64,000 bases of DNA from Bombilactobacillus mellis (GCF_000967245.1 NZ_KQ033877.1:203660-267659), one strand, 5' to 3'; positions 43,996 through 54,784 are shown, counted from the first letter of the stretch. Translations and numbers: made by a program. The notes: a model not told the origin generated them from the sequence alone.

Positions 43996-44844
43996 TTAAG
44001 TATGAGGGCAATAACTGGTAAAGGGGGATGATTGTGCTAATTGCTGGTAAGTAGTGAAAATATCATCATAATCATGGATTTGAAGAACTTGTTGGACTTG
44101 TTCTATTTGCCAAGGTTTAATAGTTTGCAGATGTAAATAAGGATATAAATGAATTTGCGTCGTAAAATGTTGCAAAACGGTATCTGAATGCAGTTGATGC
44201 TGCTCGTTATATTTTTGCTCTGCAATTCTTTTTTGCCGACAAAAATGATTTAACGCAGCCTGATCGGGCATAAACATAGGACGATAGCGGCATTGGCGCC
44301 GACAACGGGCAAACAAATTGGTACGTTTAATTTGTTGCAGATTAAGTAATAAGACTCCTGAATTAAGGTAATCGAAAGCTTGAAGTTGATTATGAAAGAA
44401 CCATTTACCATATTGATCCAGCACTCCAACTACTTCGACTTCAGTGAGATCTTGTTCGTAAAATTTGCTACAATCCAAATGACAGAGAACATCGGCATCT
44501 AAATAAAGCAAACGTTCAGGAAGCTCCGGTATTAAATCAGCGTACAAACGAAGCATACAATTGGGAGTAAAGCGAGTTGCCATATTGGCCTGTGGTAATT
44601 GTGCCTGAAAAAGCTGAGTAATATCGAATTTTTGGACACTACTCTGAAGATTTTGTTGGTGAACAACTTGTTGTAAAAAAGCAATCATCTGATCGGATAA
44701 GGGTTGATATTCCTTGTGTCGGGTTAAAATATGAGCAGTTAAAATATAGACTTTTAAGGGTTGGCTGATATTTTTCATGAATGACAAAATTGATAACAAG
44801 ATCCCCTGCTGCATTTTGCTATCACCACAATATAACAAGTTCAT
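43996..44844 (-). CDS. GT8-family glycosyltransferase
   Basis: A 282-residue GT8 protein. It starts 'MNLLYCGDSKMQQGILLSIL', has the DxD in 'ERLLYLDADVLCHLD', then 'DYLNSGVLLLNLQQIKR' and 'MFMPDQAALNHFC'. It is shorter at the C terminus than its neighbour, and only the His-containing end 'IHLYPYLHLQTIKPW' hints at the usual IxHY motif. The two GT8 proteins are divergent in sequence and therefore likely add different residues or act in sequence. It overlaps the first acyltransferase gene by ATGA. Confidence 0.85.
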   Translation of the reverse strand: MNLLYCGDSKMQQGILLSILSFMKNISQPLKVYILTAHILTRHKEYQPLSDQMIAFLQQVVHQQNLQSSVQKFDITQLFQAQLPQANMATRFTPNCMLRLYADLIPELPERLLYLDADVLCHLDCSKFYEQDLTEVEVVGVLDQYGKWFFHNQLQAFDYLNSGVLLLNLQQIKRTNLFARCRRQCRYRPMFMPDQAALNHFCRQKRIAEQKYNEQHQLHSDTVLQHFTTQIHLYPYLHLQTIKPWQIEQVQQVLQIHDYDDIFTTYQQLAQSSPFTSYCPHT

Positions 44845-45620
44845 GGATTACTCCTTGGCCGATAAATAATATATTCATAATTACTGAAAGTGCTCCTTTT
44901 TTGCAGACAAGTAGTAATTTGTCGCTGGAGCTGTAATTGTTGCTGTTTGCTGGTTTGTTGTTGATCCGGCCAAAAAGGGCCATCCACATAAATCGTGATC
45001 TGGGGTCGTTGCCCATGTAAAGGCCGTTGATAAGTAACGGTAGCACAAAAACTAGGTGCATGATATCTAACCGGATAATGAAAAGCTGCCAAATTCAAAG
45101 GACGAATACCCGTGTAGTAGGGCCAAACGTGGGCTTCCGGATAAATAATAACAGCCTTCTTAGTTTTAATTCTATGAGCGATGGCAGTCAGAAATTGCGG
45201 CATTTGGTGCGAATAACTGGGAGTAATTAAAGCTCCTGCCCAAGGCAATAATTTACCAATGACGGGCAAACTTAAATTAGCCGGTTCAGCAATCAAAGCA
45301 ATTTTTTGCTGGTTAAATAACTGAAAGGGCCAAAAGGCGTCACCGACCATTAACGTATGATTACAGTATAAAAACAAACCCTGTTGTTGATAGGGAATTA
45401 AAATTTGCGCCTGGGAAAATTTGATTTTTAAATAATAATTACAAAGAAGATAACTAAAGGCTCGGGCCAATCGTGTGCTTATGCGGGATTTCAATAGTTG
45501 GGAAAAATTATTAGATTGCTGCCAACTATAATCTAAGGGCAAACGTAGATTTTGTTGTGGTGCTTGGACAAAATCTTCTTCAAAGTTTTGATAATAATAA
45601 ATTGGCCGCTGCCTGCTCAT
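44841..45620 (-). CDS. PlsC-like acyltransferase-family protein with unusual HX5D
   Basis: A 259-residue protein. 'LFLYCNHTLMVGDAFWPFQL' and 'KAVIIYPEAHVWPYYTGIRPLN' align with the PlsC motifs I and III. In motif I the His and Asp are separated by five residues (HTLMVGD) rather than four, so catalysis may be altered. It is the first gene of the four-gene operon. Its ATG at 45620 follows AAAGGAAAT. The role is probably lipid or glycolipid acylation, or binding without catalysis. Confidence 0.65.
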   Translation of the reverse strand: MSRQRPIYYYQNFEEDFVQAPQQNLRLPLDYSWQQSNNFSQLLKSRISTRLARAFSYLLCNYYLKIKFSQAQILIPYQQQGLFLYCNHTLMVGDAFWPFQLFNQQKIALIAEPANLSLPVIGKLLPWAGALITPSYSHQMPQFLTAIAHRIKTKKAVIIYPEAHVWPYYTGIRPLNLAAFHYPVRYHAPSFCATVTYQRPLHGQRPQITIYVDGPFWPDQQQTSKQQQLQLQRQITTCLQKRSTFSNYEYIIYRPRSNP

Positions 45621-45707
45621 CTTTATTTCCTTTAAATAAAAATATAAAGCCTATCAATATTATAGCGCATTGCTGATTAAGATTATATTAAACAATAAGT
45701 ATTAAAA

Positions 45708-45741
45708 AGCTGACACTGCAATTGTGACTGCAGTATCAGCT
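45708..45741 (-). terminator. Terminator of tRNA-Ala
   Basis: AGCTGACACTGCA / TGCAGTATCAGCT with an 8-base loop (one mismatch). On the minus strand it is followed by TTTTTAATAC, 11 bases after the tRNA. Confidence 0.88.
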
Positions 45742-45752
45742 GTGAAATAACA

Positions 45753-45825
45753 TGGATCCTAACGGACTTGAACCGTCGACCTCCTACATGCGAAGCAGGC
45801 GCTCTCCCAACTGAGCTAAGGACCC
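45753..45825 (-). tRNA. tRNA-Ala (anticodon CGC)
   Basis: A 73-base cloverleaf on the minus strand. The acceptor stem GGGTCCT / AGGATCC has the G3-U70 wobble pair that identifies alanine tRNAs. The D arm is GCTC...GAGC, the anticodon loop TTCGCAT gives CGC (codon GCG), and the T loop is TTCAAGT. CCA is not encoded. A promoter-like pair TTCACA/TATGAT lies just upstream (45869-45841) and a terminator follows. Confidence 0.92.
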
Positions 45826-45840
45826 GATAAGCACTTTATT

Positions 45841-45869
45841 ATCATAGCACTTTTAACAAAATCTGTGAA
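45841..45869 (-). promoter_or_regulatory. Promoter of tRNA-Ala
   Basis: On the minus strand TTCACA (45869-45864), 17 bases, TATGAT (45846-45841), 16 bases before the tRNA 5' end. Confidence 0.65.
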
Positions 45870-45896
45870 TATGTTCCAGGGCAAATGTTAGTACTA

Positions 45897-45905
45897 TGGT
45901 ATAAT
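45897..45905 (+). promoter_or_regulatory. Extended -10 promoter of the ClbS-like gene
   Basis: TGGTATAAT, a perfect -10 with the TGn extension, lies 67 bases before the start codon. Confidence 0.6.
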
Positions 45906-45971
45906 GGGGCTTAACTAAAATGGGAGTTTTGCCAAAAGTTAATTCAAGAATTTTAGATGGGAGCAGAAAAA

Positions 45972-46481
45972 ATGCGTACATACCAAAATAAGCAGGAACT
46001 AATCCAAGCAATTCAAACCCAGTATCAGAAGTATATTGCAGAATTTGCCAATATTCCGGAAGCTCAAAAAGATTTAGCAGTTGAAGGAGTGGACAAAACT
46101 CCCAGCCAAAATTTGGCCTACCAATTAGGCTGGCTTAACCTGATGTTAGAGTGGGATCGAAAAGAAAAACAAGGCTTAGCAGTGCAAACACCGACTCCGG
46201 ATTATAAGTGGAATCAGTTGGGGGGACTTTATCAATCTTTTTATAACAAATATGGAAATACTACTTTACAAACGCAAGTGGATGAATTAAATGCTTTGGT
46301 AGACCAATTCACTTCTTGGATAGATTCTTTGAGTGAGGCAGAACTTTTTGAAGTAGGTCAGAGAAAATGGGCCACAACTAAGGCCCGTTGGTCGCTATGG
46401 CGGTGGATTGATATTAATACTGTCTCTCCGTTCACTACTTTTCGCACTAAAATCCGTAAGTGGAAAAAATTAGCCTTATAA
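45972..46481 (+). CDS. ClbS/DfsB-family four-helix bundle protein
   Basis: A 169-residue soluble helical protein. 'KDLAVEGVDKTPSQNLAYQLGWLNLMLEWD', 'YKWNQLGGLYQSFYNKYG' and the ending 'RWSLWRWIDINTVSPFTTFRTKIRKWKK' are typical of the DUF1706/ClbS/DfsB family. ClbS hydrolyses the colibactin warhead, but most relatives have no known function. The ATG at 45972 follows GGGAGCAG by a suitable distance. It lies alone between tRNA-Ala and the beta-glucoside region. Confidence 0.85.
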   Translation: MRTYQNKQELIQAIQTQYQKYIAEFANIPEAQKDLAVEGVDKTPSQNLAYQLGWLNLMLEWDRKEKQGLAVQTPTPDYKWNQLGGLYQSFYNKYGNTTLQTQVDELNALVDQFTSWIDSLSEAELFEVGQRKWATTKARWSLWRWIDINTVSPFTTFRTKIRKWKKLAL

Positions 46482-46716
46482 ATTTAAAAGGCAAGCAAGA
46501 TAATCTTAATTATTTCATATAAAAACTTTCTTTCAATAAAGGTAAGAAAGGTCAATTTAGTAGCCATACCCTTTATCATGAGCTGTCTGTAAGTAGTGAT
46601 ACTTAACTATCCCAGCCAGTTATTCAGATTAAATCAAAATACCAAAAGTGCGGGTATTTGGCTCATAATAAAAATTTAGTTTATTCTGTTTATAGAATTT
46701 TTACTATATTCATGAA
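46482..46716. other. Intergenic region before the beta-glucoside operon
   Basis: No gene is seen. A small inverted repeat AAATACC / GGTATTT (46637-46643 / 46653-46659) is the only structure. The downstream part (46717-46874) is the regulated leader described separately. Confidence 0.5.
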
Positions 46717-46746
46717 TTGAAAATTATGTTATAATCTTTGTATAAT
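46717..46746 (+). promoter_or_regulatory. Promoter of the beta-glucoside operon
   Basis: TTGAAA (46717-46722), 18 bases, TATAAT (46741-46746). A second possible -10 (TGTTATAAT) overlaps at 46727-46735. Confidence 0.7.
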
Positions 46747-46770
46747 AAAATACCAATTTAATAATATAAG

Positions 46771-46850
46771 CGTATGTTACTGGTAAAGCAGGCAAGACTT
46801 ATTTTAGTTTTTTCTTATGAAGAAATTAGGATTTGTTTGTCTGCTTTTTT
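46771..46850 (+). promoter_or_regulatory. RAT antiterminator site and overlapping terminator
   Basis: TATGTTACTGGTAAAGCAGG (46773-46792) continuing as CAAGAC matches the ribonucleic antiterminator pattern of BglG/LicT systems (GnTTGTTACTG...GCAGGCAAAAC). Its 3' half GCAGGCAAGAC is also the 5' arm of a terminator whose 3' arm GTTTGTCTGC is followed by TTTTTT (46834-46850). Binding of the adjacent LicT-like protein would stabilise the RAT hairpin and prevent termination. Confidence 0.85.
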
Positions 46851-46874
46851 ATTTGCAATAAAGAGGGATTATCA

Positions 46875-47705
46875 GTGTTTCGAATTAAGAAAATATTAAA
46901 TGTTAATGTTGTCCTAGTTTCTAAAGGAGAACATGAGTATATTGCTTTTGGCAAGGGTATTGGTTATCACCAAAAAGTCAATAGTATGATTCCAGAATCT
47001 CGTATTGCAAAAAAATTTATCCCTATTGATGATAGTCGTAAAAGTGAAATGATTCAATCTTTAAATAATGTACCACCTATTTATATTGATATAACTACTA
47101 AGATTGTAGAATATGCGGAAAATAAATTACGTGAAAACTTGCTTCCTAATATTTATTATTCTTTAACAGATCATTTATATTTTGCTGTTCAAAGATACCA
47201 TGCTAATCAAGCATTAGGCAATCGTATTTACTGGGAAATGAAAGCGTATTATCCGGAAATGTTTGATATTGGAGTGTATGGTTTAAAGATAATTAATAAA
47301 ATGTTAAATCTCCACCTACCTCGTGAAGAAGCCGCTAATATTGCTTTTCATGTCATTAATTCTAGTACCCAGTCGACTGTGAAAACCAATATCCTTGATG
47401 TAACTCAATTAGTTGATAGTATTTTACAAACTTTAAGGGTCCTCACCGGAGGTAACTTAACTTCTAATAATCTTAATTATGATCGATTTATAATGCATTT
47501 GAAATTTTTTGCACAGCGGTATTTAAGTGACACGATGCTATCAGATAAAGATGATTTGTTGAAAATGGTTTATAGACTTTATCCAAAAGCTTCGAATATG
47601 TCTATTAAAATTCAAAATACTATTGAAACCATCTATGAAAAGGCAATAACAAATGAAGAGCTGGCCTATTTAATTATTCATATTCATCGAGTATTAACTG
47701 ATTAA
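46875..47705 (+). CDS. licT: BglG/LicT-family transcriptional antiterminator
   Basis: A 276-residue protein. The N-terminal ~55 residues form the RNA-binding CAT domain ('FRIKKILNVNVVLVSKGEHEYIAFGKGIGY'). PRD1 holds its His in 'SLTDHLYFAVQRYHAN' and PRD2 in 'HLKFFAQRYLSD', with another in 'IIHIHRV'. These are phosphorylated by PTS proteins to control dimerisation. I chose GTG 46875, after AAAGAGGGA. The RAT site lies upstream, so it regulates its own operon in response to beta-glucosides and to HPr. Confidence 0.9.
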   Translation: MFRIKKILNVNVVLVSKGEHEYIAFGKGIGYHQKVNSMIPESRIAKKFIPIDDSRKSEMIQSLNNVPPIYIDITTKIVEYAENKLRENLLPNIYYSLTDHLYFAVQRYHANQALGNRIYWEMKAYYPEMFDIGVYGLKIINKMLNLHLPREEAANIAFHVINSSTQSTVKTNILDVTQLVDSILQTLRVLTGGNLTSNNLNYDRFIMHLKFFAQRYLSDTMLSDKDDLLKMVYRLYPKASNMSIKIQNTIETIYEKAITNEELAYLIIHIHRVLTD

Positions 47706-47709
47706 GAGG

Positions 47710-49536
47710 GTGAGAACAATTCAATCTAAAAAAGAAGTTGTTGCTCAAATTATAAATTACGTAGGAGGTGAAAAAAATGTTAATAATTTATATCACTGTG
47801 CGACAAGATTAAGGTTTAATTTAATTGATCAAAGTAAATTTAATATCCCTGCTTTAGAAAAACTGCCCGAAGTTTTAGGTGCTGTGAATTCAGGCAATGA
47901 ATCTCAAGTGGTTATTGGAGCTGATGTAGGAATATATTATCAAGAAATCGTTAAAAACTTTAATTTGGGTAAAGAAAGACAAAAAGCATTAGCCAATAAG
48001 AAAAATGTGAGCCTTTATAAACGATTCCTTAATACGATTGTGGCCATTATGTCACCTGTTCTTGTAGTTCTAACAGCTGGGGGAATGCTGCAAGTAATTA
48101 TTACTATTTTACTTTTATTAGGGATGAGTCAGAAAAGTACAAATTATCGTATTTTGAGTTTTATTGCTAATTCAGCATTTTATTTTTTGCCTTTTATGTT
48201 AGCCAGTACATCAGCTCAAAAATTCAATACTAATCCCTATTTGGCCATGATGTTAGCGGGGATACTTTTACATCCCAGTTTTATGAATATGATAGCCCAA
48301 GGTCAGCCGATTAAACTATTTAATATGCCCATTAAATTAGTTAATTACAGTAGTAGCGTCATACCAATAATTTTGATGGTATTGCTGATGAGCTATATTG
48401 ACAAAATTGCGGAAAACATAATTCCCACCAGTGTAAAAGCAATGCTCAAACCACTGTTAATTATAGCTGTTACTGCGCCACTGTCTTTAATTGTTATCGG
48501 TCCTTTTGGGAAATTATTAGATCAGTTATTAATTACAATTGTTAATTTTTTGTATATTCATGTATCGTGGTTGGTTCCCACAATTATCGGTGCTTTGTCT
48601 CCACTTTTAATTATGGTGGGTATGCATATATCTTTAACTCCAATAGCAATAGTTTACTTTGCCAAATTTGGCTATGAGAATGTTTTAGGGCCGGGAATGT
48701 TAGCAAGTAATTTTTCTCAAGTTGGGGCTGCATTAGCGATTTTTTTGCGAGAAAAAAACCCAAAATTAAGAAAGAATGCTCTATCTGCCAGTTTTGCTGC
48801 GCTTTCAGGAGTTAGCGAGCCTGGTTTATATAAGGTGACTTTAAAATATGATGGGGTATTGGCTTGTGTAATGGCTGCCGGAGGTTTGGCCGGGTTTTAT
48901 GCAGGTATTACCGGAGTAATACGTTATTCTTTTGGGTCTCCCAGTATTTTTACGTTGCCGATTTTTATCGGCAGTAATCCGCGTAATTTTATCAATGCTT
49001 GTATAACAGCAGTTTTGGGCATATTTCTTTCCTTTATTTTTACTTATTTTTTTGCTCGTGTTCAAGATGATAGCCAGAGCAAATATACAGAAAAATTTAA
49101 AAGTTTTGTTAATGGAAAAGTTATTCCTCTCAATCAAGTTAATGATCAAGTCTTTTCATCCGGATCTTTGGGCAAAGGAGTAGCCGTATATCCCACCAGT
49201 GAAACAGTTGTTGCTCCGGTGACGGCTACTGTTTCTATGATTTTTCCAACAGGACACGCTGTAGGGTTAAAAACTAATCAAGGCAATGAAATCCTAATTC
49301 ATATTGGTCTTGACACAGCAAAATTAAAAGGTCGCGGCTTTAAAGCTTTAATTAAAGAAGGACAAAAAGTTCATAGTGGAGATCCGCTTATTAGATTTAA
49401 TTTGAGTTTTATTTGTAAAGAAGGTTTTGACCCTACCATTATCTTTATTCTAATTAATAGTCTCGAAGATAATATTGCAATAACTGCGAACCAAAAGGTA
49501 ACAACTGACGATGAAATTTTAACGTTAACTAAGTAA
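47710..49536 (+). CDS. bglP: PTS beta-glucoside transporter, EIIBCA
   Basis: A 608-residue fused PTS permease. The IIB domain is N-terminal with the phosphorylated Cys30 in 'LYHCATRLRF'. The membrane IIC domain spans about residues 100-450 ('GVSEPGLYKVTLKYDG' contains the conserved GITEPA-like loop). The C-terminal IIA domain has the His in 'ILIHIGLDT'. It imports and phosphorylates aryl- or alkyl-beta-glucosides or disaccharides. The GTG at 47710 is four bases after the antiterminator stop. ATT at 47719 is less likely. The ending of IIA ('FNLSFICKEGFDP') departs from the usual VxxDxxxIxxxGYD form. Confidence 0.9.
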   Translation: MRTIQSKKEVVAQIINYVGGEKNVNNLYHCATRLRFNLIDQSKFNIPALEKLPEVLGAVNSGNESQVVIGADVGIYYQEIVKNFNLGKERQKALANKKNVSLYKRFLNTIVAIMSPVLVVLTAGGMLQVIITILLLLGMSQKSTNYRILSFIANSAFYFLPFMLASTSAQKFNTNPYLAMMLAGILLHPSFMNMIAQGQPIKLFNMPIKLVNYSSSVIPIILMVLLMSYIDKIAENIIPTSVKAMLKPLLIIAVTAPLSLIVIGPFGKLLDQLLITIVNFLYIHVSWLVPTIIGALSPLLIMVGMHISLTPIAIVYFAKFGYENVLGPGMLASNFSQVGAALAIFLREKNPKLRKNALSASFAALSGVSEPGLYKVTLKYDGVLACVMAAGGLAGFYAGITGVIRYSFGSPSIFTLPIFIGSNPRNFINACITAVLGIFLSFIFTYFFARVQDDSQSKYTEKFKSFVNGKVIPLNQVNDQVFSSGSLGKGVAVYPTSETVVAPVTATVSMIFPTGHAVGLKTNQGNEILIHIGLDTAKLKGRGFKALIKEGQKVHSGDPLIRFNLSFICKEGFDPTIIFILINSLEDNIAITANQKVTTDDEILTLTK

Positions 49537-49589
49537 CAGTCATCGAAGATTAAGGAGGTGATAGAGCTATTATATTGAAGCCTACGTAA

Positions 49590-51074
<1,485 letters not shown>

Positions 51075-51086
51075 AGGAGGATGATT

Positions 51087-52646
51087 ATGACTCAAGTAAA
51101 GTCTTCTATAATGCAAAAAAATGATAATTTTTATAAGATCGCTAATCAAAATAAACCCCATATATATAATGAGAAAATTCCACTCCAAAGACTTATCCAG
51201 TTGAAACCAGATGATACTAAATTTGGTGGTGTAAAAGTAAGCGAGAGTGATGTTGATAAACAATTCTTATCCAAGAAAGATTTGAATAAAGGTGACAAAA
51301 TTATCCTGGATTTTGGTCAGCACTGTGTTGGAAAATTAAATTTGCATATTGAATCACATGGTGAACCAATGGATTCACCCTTATATTTACATCTTAAATT
51401 AGCAGAATTACCAGCAGAATTAGTTATTGATAGTGCTTCATATCATGGTTGGATCAGTAGTTCTTGGATTCAGGAAGAATATATTCACATTGACGAATTA
51501 CCGTGTGATTTAAAACTTCCACGAAGATATGCTTTTAGATATGTAGAAATTGAAGTCAAAGATACTTCATCTAAATGGTCTGCCAGAATAAGCAATCCTT
51601 TTGTTATTTCCGAAAGCGCTGTCACTATGGATGCAGTGGCACCATTAAAGATTGCGGATAAAACTTTAGAAAAAATTGATGCCGTTAGTATCAAGACTTT
51701 ACATGACTGTATGCAGGATGTTTTTGAAGATGGACCGAAAAGAGACAGACGTTTGTGGTTAGGTGATTTACGATTACAGGCTTTAGCTAATTATCAAACT
51801 TTTAAAGATTACGGCTTAGTTAAAAGGTGTTTATATCTTTTTGGTGGATCAATTACTACAGATAATCGGATTCCGGCAGATGTTTTTATTCAGCCGAAAA
51901 TTACTCCCGATAGTGTGTTTCTTTTAGATTATAGTTTATTGTTTGTGGCAGTTTTGAAGGATTATTTTTGGGAAACCAAGGACCAAGATACCCTTAATGA
52001 CTTGTATCCAATTGCTAAAAGAACTGTAAATGAGGCTTTAAATTATGTCGATGATTCGGGAATTTTAGAGGCTTGTGATTCTTGGAAATTGTTTGTTGAT
52101 TGGTCCAAAGAAATTGATAAAAAAGTTTCCGGGCAGGCAATATTAATTTATGCATTGAAACAATTAGTTCAATTAGCCGATATTCAGTCCGATCCAGACT
52201 TAAACTTTTATCAACAAAAAATATCTACTTTATCGGCTAATTCAGTGAATAAATTATTTGATCAACAAAAGGGGCTTTTTGTTAGTAACGGCCAACTAAA
52301 TATTGCCAGCCAGGTATGGATGGTTTTAGCTCATGTTTTGCCTGATGAAGAGAATAAGAAATTAATGGATAAATCTATAACTACATTTTTCCCAATTAAG
52401 GGTATTGCTACACCTTATATGTATCATCATATTGCGCAGGCTTTGCTGGAATCTGATCATAGAACTGAGGCAGTTCAATTAATTAAAGATTATTGGGGGA
52501 AAATGATTGAATTGGGAGCAGATACATTTTGGGAAGCTTTTGAGCCCGATAATTTAAATTTTTCTCCTTATGGCAGTCTAATAATTAACAGCTATTGCCA
52601 TGCTTGGAGCTGTACGCCCACATATTTAATTAGAAAATATTTATAA
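51087..52646 (+). CDS. Alpha-L-rhamnosidase-like protein (GH78-type)
   Basis: A 519-residue cytoplasmic protein without signal peptide. The N-terminal ~190 residues are beta-rich ('ILDFGQHCVGKLNLHIES' is a typical rhamnosidase N-domain sequence). The rest is an alpha/alpha barrel with the GH78 block 'DVFEDGPKRDRRLWLGDLRLQALANY' and a later Glu-containing 'GADTFWEAFEPDN' and 'HAWSCTPTYLI'. It is compact compared with many GH78 enzymes. Being in one operon with a 6-phospho-beta-glucosidase suggests rhamnosyl-glucosides as substrates. I chose ATG 51087, six bases after GAGGAGG. Confidence 0.78.
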   Translation: MTQVKSSIMQKNDNFYKIANQNKPHIYNEKIPLQRLIQLKPDDTKFGGVKVSESDVDKQFLSKKDLNKGDKIILDFGQHCVGKLNLHIESHGEPMDSPLYLHLKLAELPAELVIDSASYHGWISSSWIQEEYIHIDELPCDLKLPRRYAFRYVEIEVKDTSSKWSARISNPFVISESAVTMDAVAPLKIADKTLEKIDAVSIKTLHDCMQDVFEDGPKRDRRLWLGDLRLQALANYQTFKDYGLVKRCLYLFGGSITTDNRIPADVFIQPKITPDSVFLLDYSLLFVAVLKDYFWETKDQDTLNDLYPIAKRTVNEALNYVDDSGILEACDSWKLFVDWSKEIDKKVSGQAILIYALKQLVQLADIQSDPDLNFYQQKISTLSANSVNKLFDQQKGLFVSNGQLNIASQVWMVLAHVLPDEENKKLMDKSITTFFPIKGIATPYMYHHIAQALLESDHRTEAVQLIKDYWGKMIELGADTFWEAFEPDNLNFSPYGSLIINSYCHAWSCTPTYLIRKYL

Positions 52647-52661
52647 GATAAGTGGATGAAA

Positions 52662-53576
52662 ATGTTCATGGATAAAAATAATAACTATTTGGTATTTGAT
52701 ATTGGAGGATCAAATATTAAATACGGATTAATCAATCATTCAGGGAAACTACTTTTTAAACGCCACTTTATTACACCCAAAACTAATTTAAATGATTTTG
52801 CTAGCTCATTAAAAAATATAATCCAGCGCTATCAAAATTGTTATCGCGGTATTGCTTTTAGTATACCCGGAACGATAGATCACCAAAAAAATGAAATTAA
52901 AGGTGGCGGAATTCTTCGTTTTTTAGATGGACAATCATTACAAAAAATCCTGAGTATTGATTCCAAGGCCTACTTTAATGTCGAAAATGATGGTAAGGCG
53001 GCGGCTCTAGCCGAAAAGTGGAGCGGAAATTTAAAAGGTTATAAAAATGGAGTAGCAATAGTTTTAGGAACTGGTGTGGGTGGCGGCATTATTCTTAATA
53101 ATGACCTGTATTTTGGTTCGCATTTTCAAGCTGGTGAATTTAGTTTTATGATTCAAAAATTTTGGGAAAATCAGACTGAAAAATATGGCCAAACTTGTTC
53201 AGCAGTTCTAATGGTAGAACAAGCAAGCAAATTATTAAATTTGCCAAGCAAAAAAAATGGTGAAAAAGTTTTTGAATATATTAATCGTAAAGATTTACGA
53301 GTCCAAGAGCTTTTTGAAAGCTACTGTACTAATATCGCAATTTTAATTAGTAATATTCAAGTAATATTGGATGTTGAATGCTTTGTGATTGGTGGTGGTA
53401 TTTCAGTGCAACCGATAGTTACTAAAACTATTAATAATCAATATCGATTGCTCCGGAAAAATTATCCGTCTTTGGATAATACTATTAGCTATCCGAAAAT
53501 TGTCTCTAGTAAATTTCATAATGATGCTAATTTGTATGGTGCATTTTATAGTTTGTTGTTGAAATATGATGATTAA
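52662..53576 (+). CDS. ROK-family sugar kinase
   Basis: A 304-residue ROK protein. 'NYLVFDIGGSNIKYGLI' is the phosphate-1 loop. 'GIAFSIPGTIDHQKNEIKGGGILRF', 'ENDGKAAALAEKWSG' (catalytic Asp) and 'AIVLGTGVGGGIILNND' follow. The zinc-binding GCxCGxxGCxE motif of glucokinases is absent; the region reads 'EKYGQTCSAVLMV'. This resembles beta-glucoside kinase-type ROK proteins, which would fit the operon by phosphorylating substrates brought in unphosphorylated by the next-gene MFS carrier. The start could be any of ATG 52656, 52662 or 52668; I chose 52662 from ribosome binding site spacing. Confidence 0.8.
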   Translation: MFMDKNNNYLVFDIGGSNIKYGLINHSGKLLFKRHFITPKTNLNDFASSLKNIIQRYQNCYRGIAFSIPGTIDHQKNEIKGGGILRFLDGQSLQKILSIDSKAYFNVENDGKAAALAEKWSGNLKGYKNGVAIVLGTGVGGGIILNNDLYFGSHFQAGEFSFMIQKFWENQTEKYGQTCSAVLMVEQASKLLNLPSKKNGEKVFEYINRKDLRVQELFESYCTNIAILISNIQVILDVECFVIGGGISVQPIVTKTINNQYRLLRKNYPSLDNTISYPKIVSSKFHNDANLYGAFYSLLLKYDD

Positions 53577-53593
53577 TTTAAGTGAGGTCAAAA

Positions 53594-54784
53594 ATGCAAA
53601 ACAATTTTAAAAAAATCATGCTAATTATATCTCTATTAGCACTAAACGTGGTTGAACAGGCTGCTAGTGTTGTTAATTCAACTATCCCAGGCATGGCTAA
53701 ATCATTTCCAAATGAATCCTTGGTGCATATTGAATTAGTTACTACGGTAGTTTCTATATTTGTTACGGTTTTTGTATTGGTGAGCGGGATTGTTGTTAAA
53801 CGCTTAGGTCAAAAGAACACCGCCGTTATAGGTCTGGCGATTGCTACAGTCAGTTCCATCATTCCTGCGTTTGCAAATAACTTTTGGTTAATATTTGCTT
53901 CAAGAGCTGTATTAGGTATTGGGATTGGTTTAGCCAATCCTTTAGCCATCAGTTTAATTGGAACTTTTTTTCACGGCGATGAAAGAGCCAAACTTTTGGG
54001 CTGGAGGTCCGCCATTGCTGGAGTGGGAACTTCTCTTATGACTTATTTTGCGGGGCAGTTATTGTCTATTAATTGGCATGCAGCCTACTGGGTATATTTG
54101 TTATTTGTTCCTACACTAATATTCTTTATCATCTTTGTTCCTAATCCTGAAAAGGAAGGATTAATTAATGATGAGGAGGAAGCCAGCGTTGCTAGCGAAG
54201 AAATTAATGATTCCAATAAAAAGGATTCTCCGGTGCTTGTCGCTATCCTCGCTATTTTAACATTCATCTTTTTAACTGCAGGAATGGTTTTTGCAGTCAA
54301 ACTTCCAACTTACTTTGTTGATTTTAAAGTAGGTACGCCAACACAGGCAAGCAATGCCTGGAGCATCCACAGTATCGCTAATCTAATTGGGGGAGCAGCT
54401 TTTGGTTATATTTATAAGAGAATTAACAAATACATCTTACCTTTAGGACTTCTTTTAGATGGAGCAGGGATTGTAGTAGCCAGTTTCACTAAAAGTGTTA
54501 TAGGTATGTATATCATTTGTATTGTTACTGGTGCTTTTGCTGCAATGGTAATTCCTTATATTTTCAATAAAATTAGTGAAACCTCATCAGCCAGCAAAGC
54601 GCCATTATATACTTCAATTGTATTAGTTGGATCTAATCTAGGTTCATTTTTATCCCCATATACAGGCAAACTAATTGGCAGCACTTCAGCCGGGTCCATT
54701 TTAAATGCCGGTATCATACTAGTTGTTTTAGCGGCAGTAGTTTTTGTATGGTTCATATTGAAATTGAATCCATCTAAAAAATAA
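53594..54784 (+). CDS. MFS transporter of the beta-glucoside operon
   Basis: A 396-residue protein with about 12 hydrophobic segments and a charged central loop ('PNPEKEGLINDEEEASVASEEI'). 'FVLVSGIVVKRLGQKNTAVIGL' resembles motif A and 'GIGIGLANPLAISLIGTFF' the TM4 region. The ATG at 53594 follows GTGAGG. It probably imports a glycoside, or exports a product such as the freed aglycone or rhamnose. It offers a non-PTS route next to a ROK kinase. Confidence 0.8.
   Translation: MQNNFKKIMLIISLLALNVVEQAASVVNSTIPGMAKSFPNESLVHIELVTTVVSIFVTVFVLVSGIVVKRLGQKNTAVIGLAIATVSSIIPAFANNFWLIFASRAVLGIGIGLANPLAISLIGTFFHGDERAKLLGWRSAIAGVGTSLMTYFAGQLLSINWHAAYWVYLLFVPTLIFFIIFVPNPEKEGLINDEEEASVASEEINDSNKKDSPVLVAILAILTFIFLTAGMVFAVKLPTYFVDFKVGTPTQASNAWSIHSIANLIGGAAFGYIYKRINKYILPLGLLLDGAGIVVASFTKSVIGMYIICIVTGAFAAMVIPYIFNKISETSSASKAPLYTSIVLVGSNLGSFLSPYTGKLIGSTSAGSILNAGIILVVLAAVVFVWFILKLNPSKK

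Noticed and set aside
45753-46874. tRNA-Ala as an integration site for the beta-glucoside island
   Set aside because: No integrase gene and no duplicated 3' tRNA end were found downstream, so attachment-site use is not supported.
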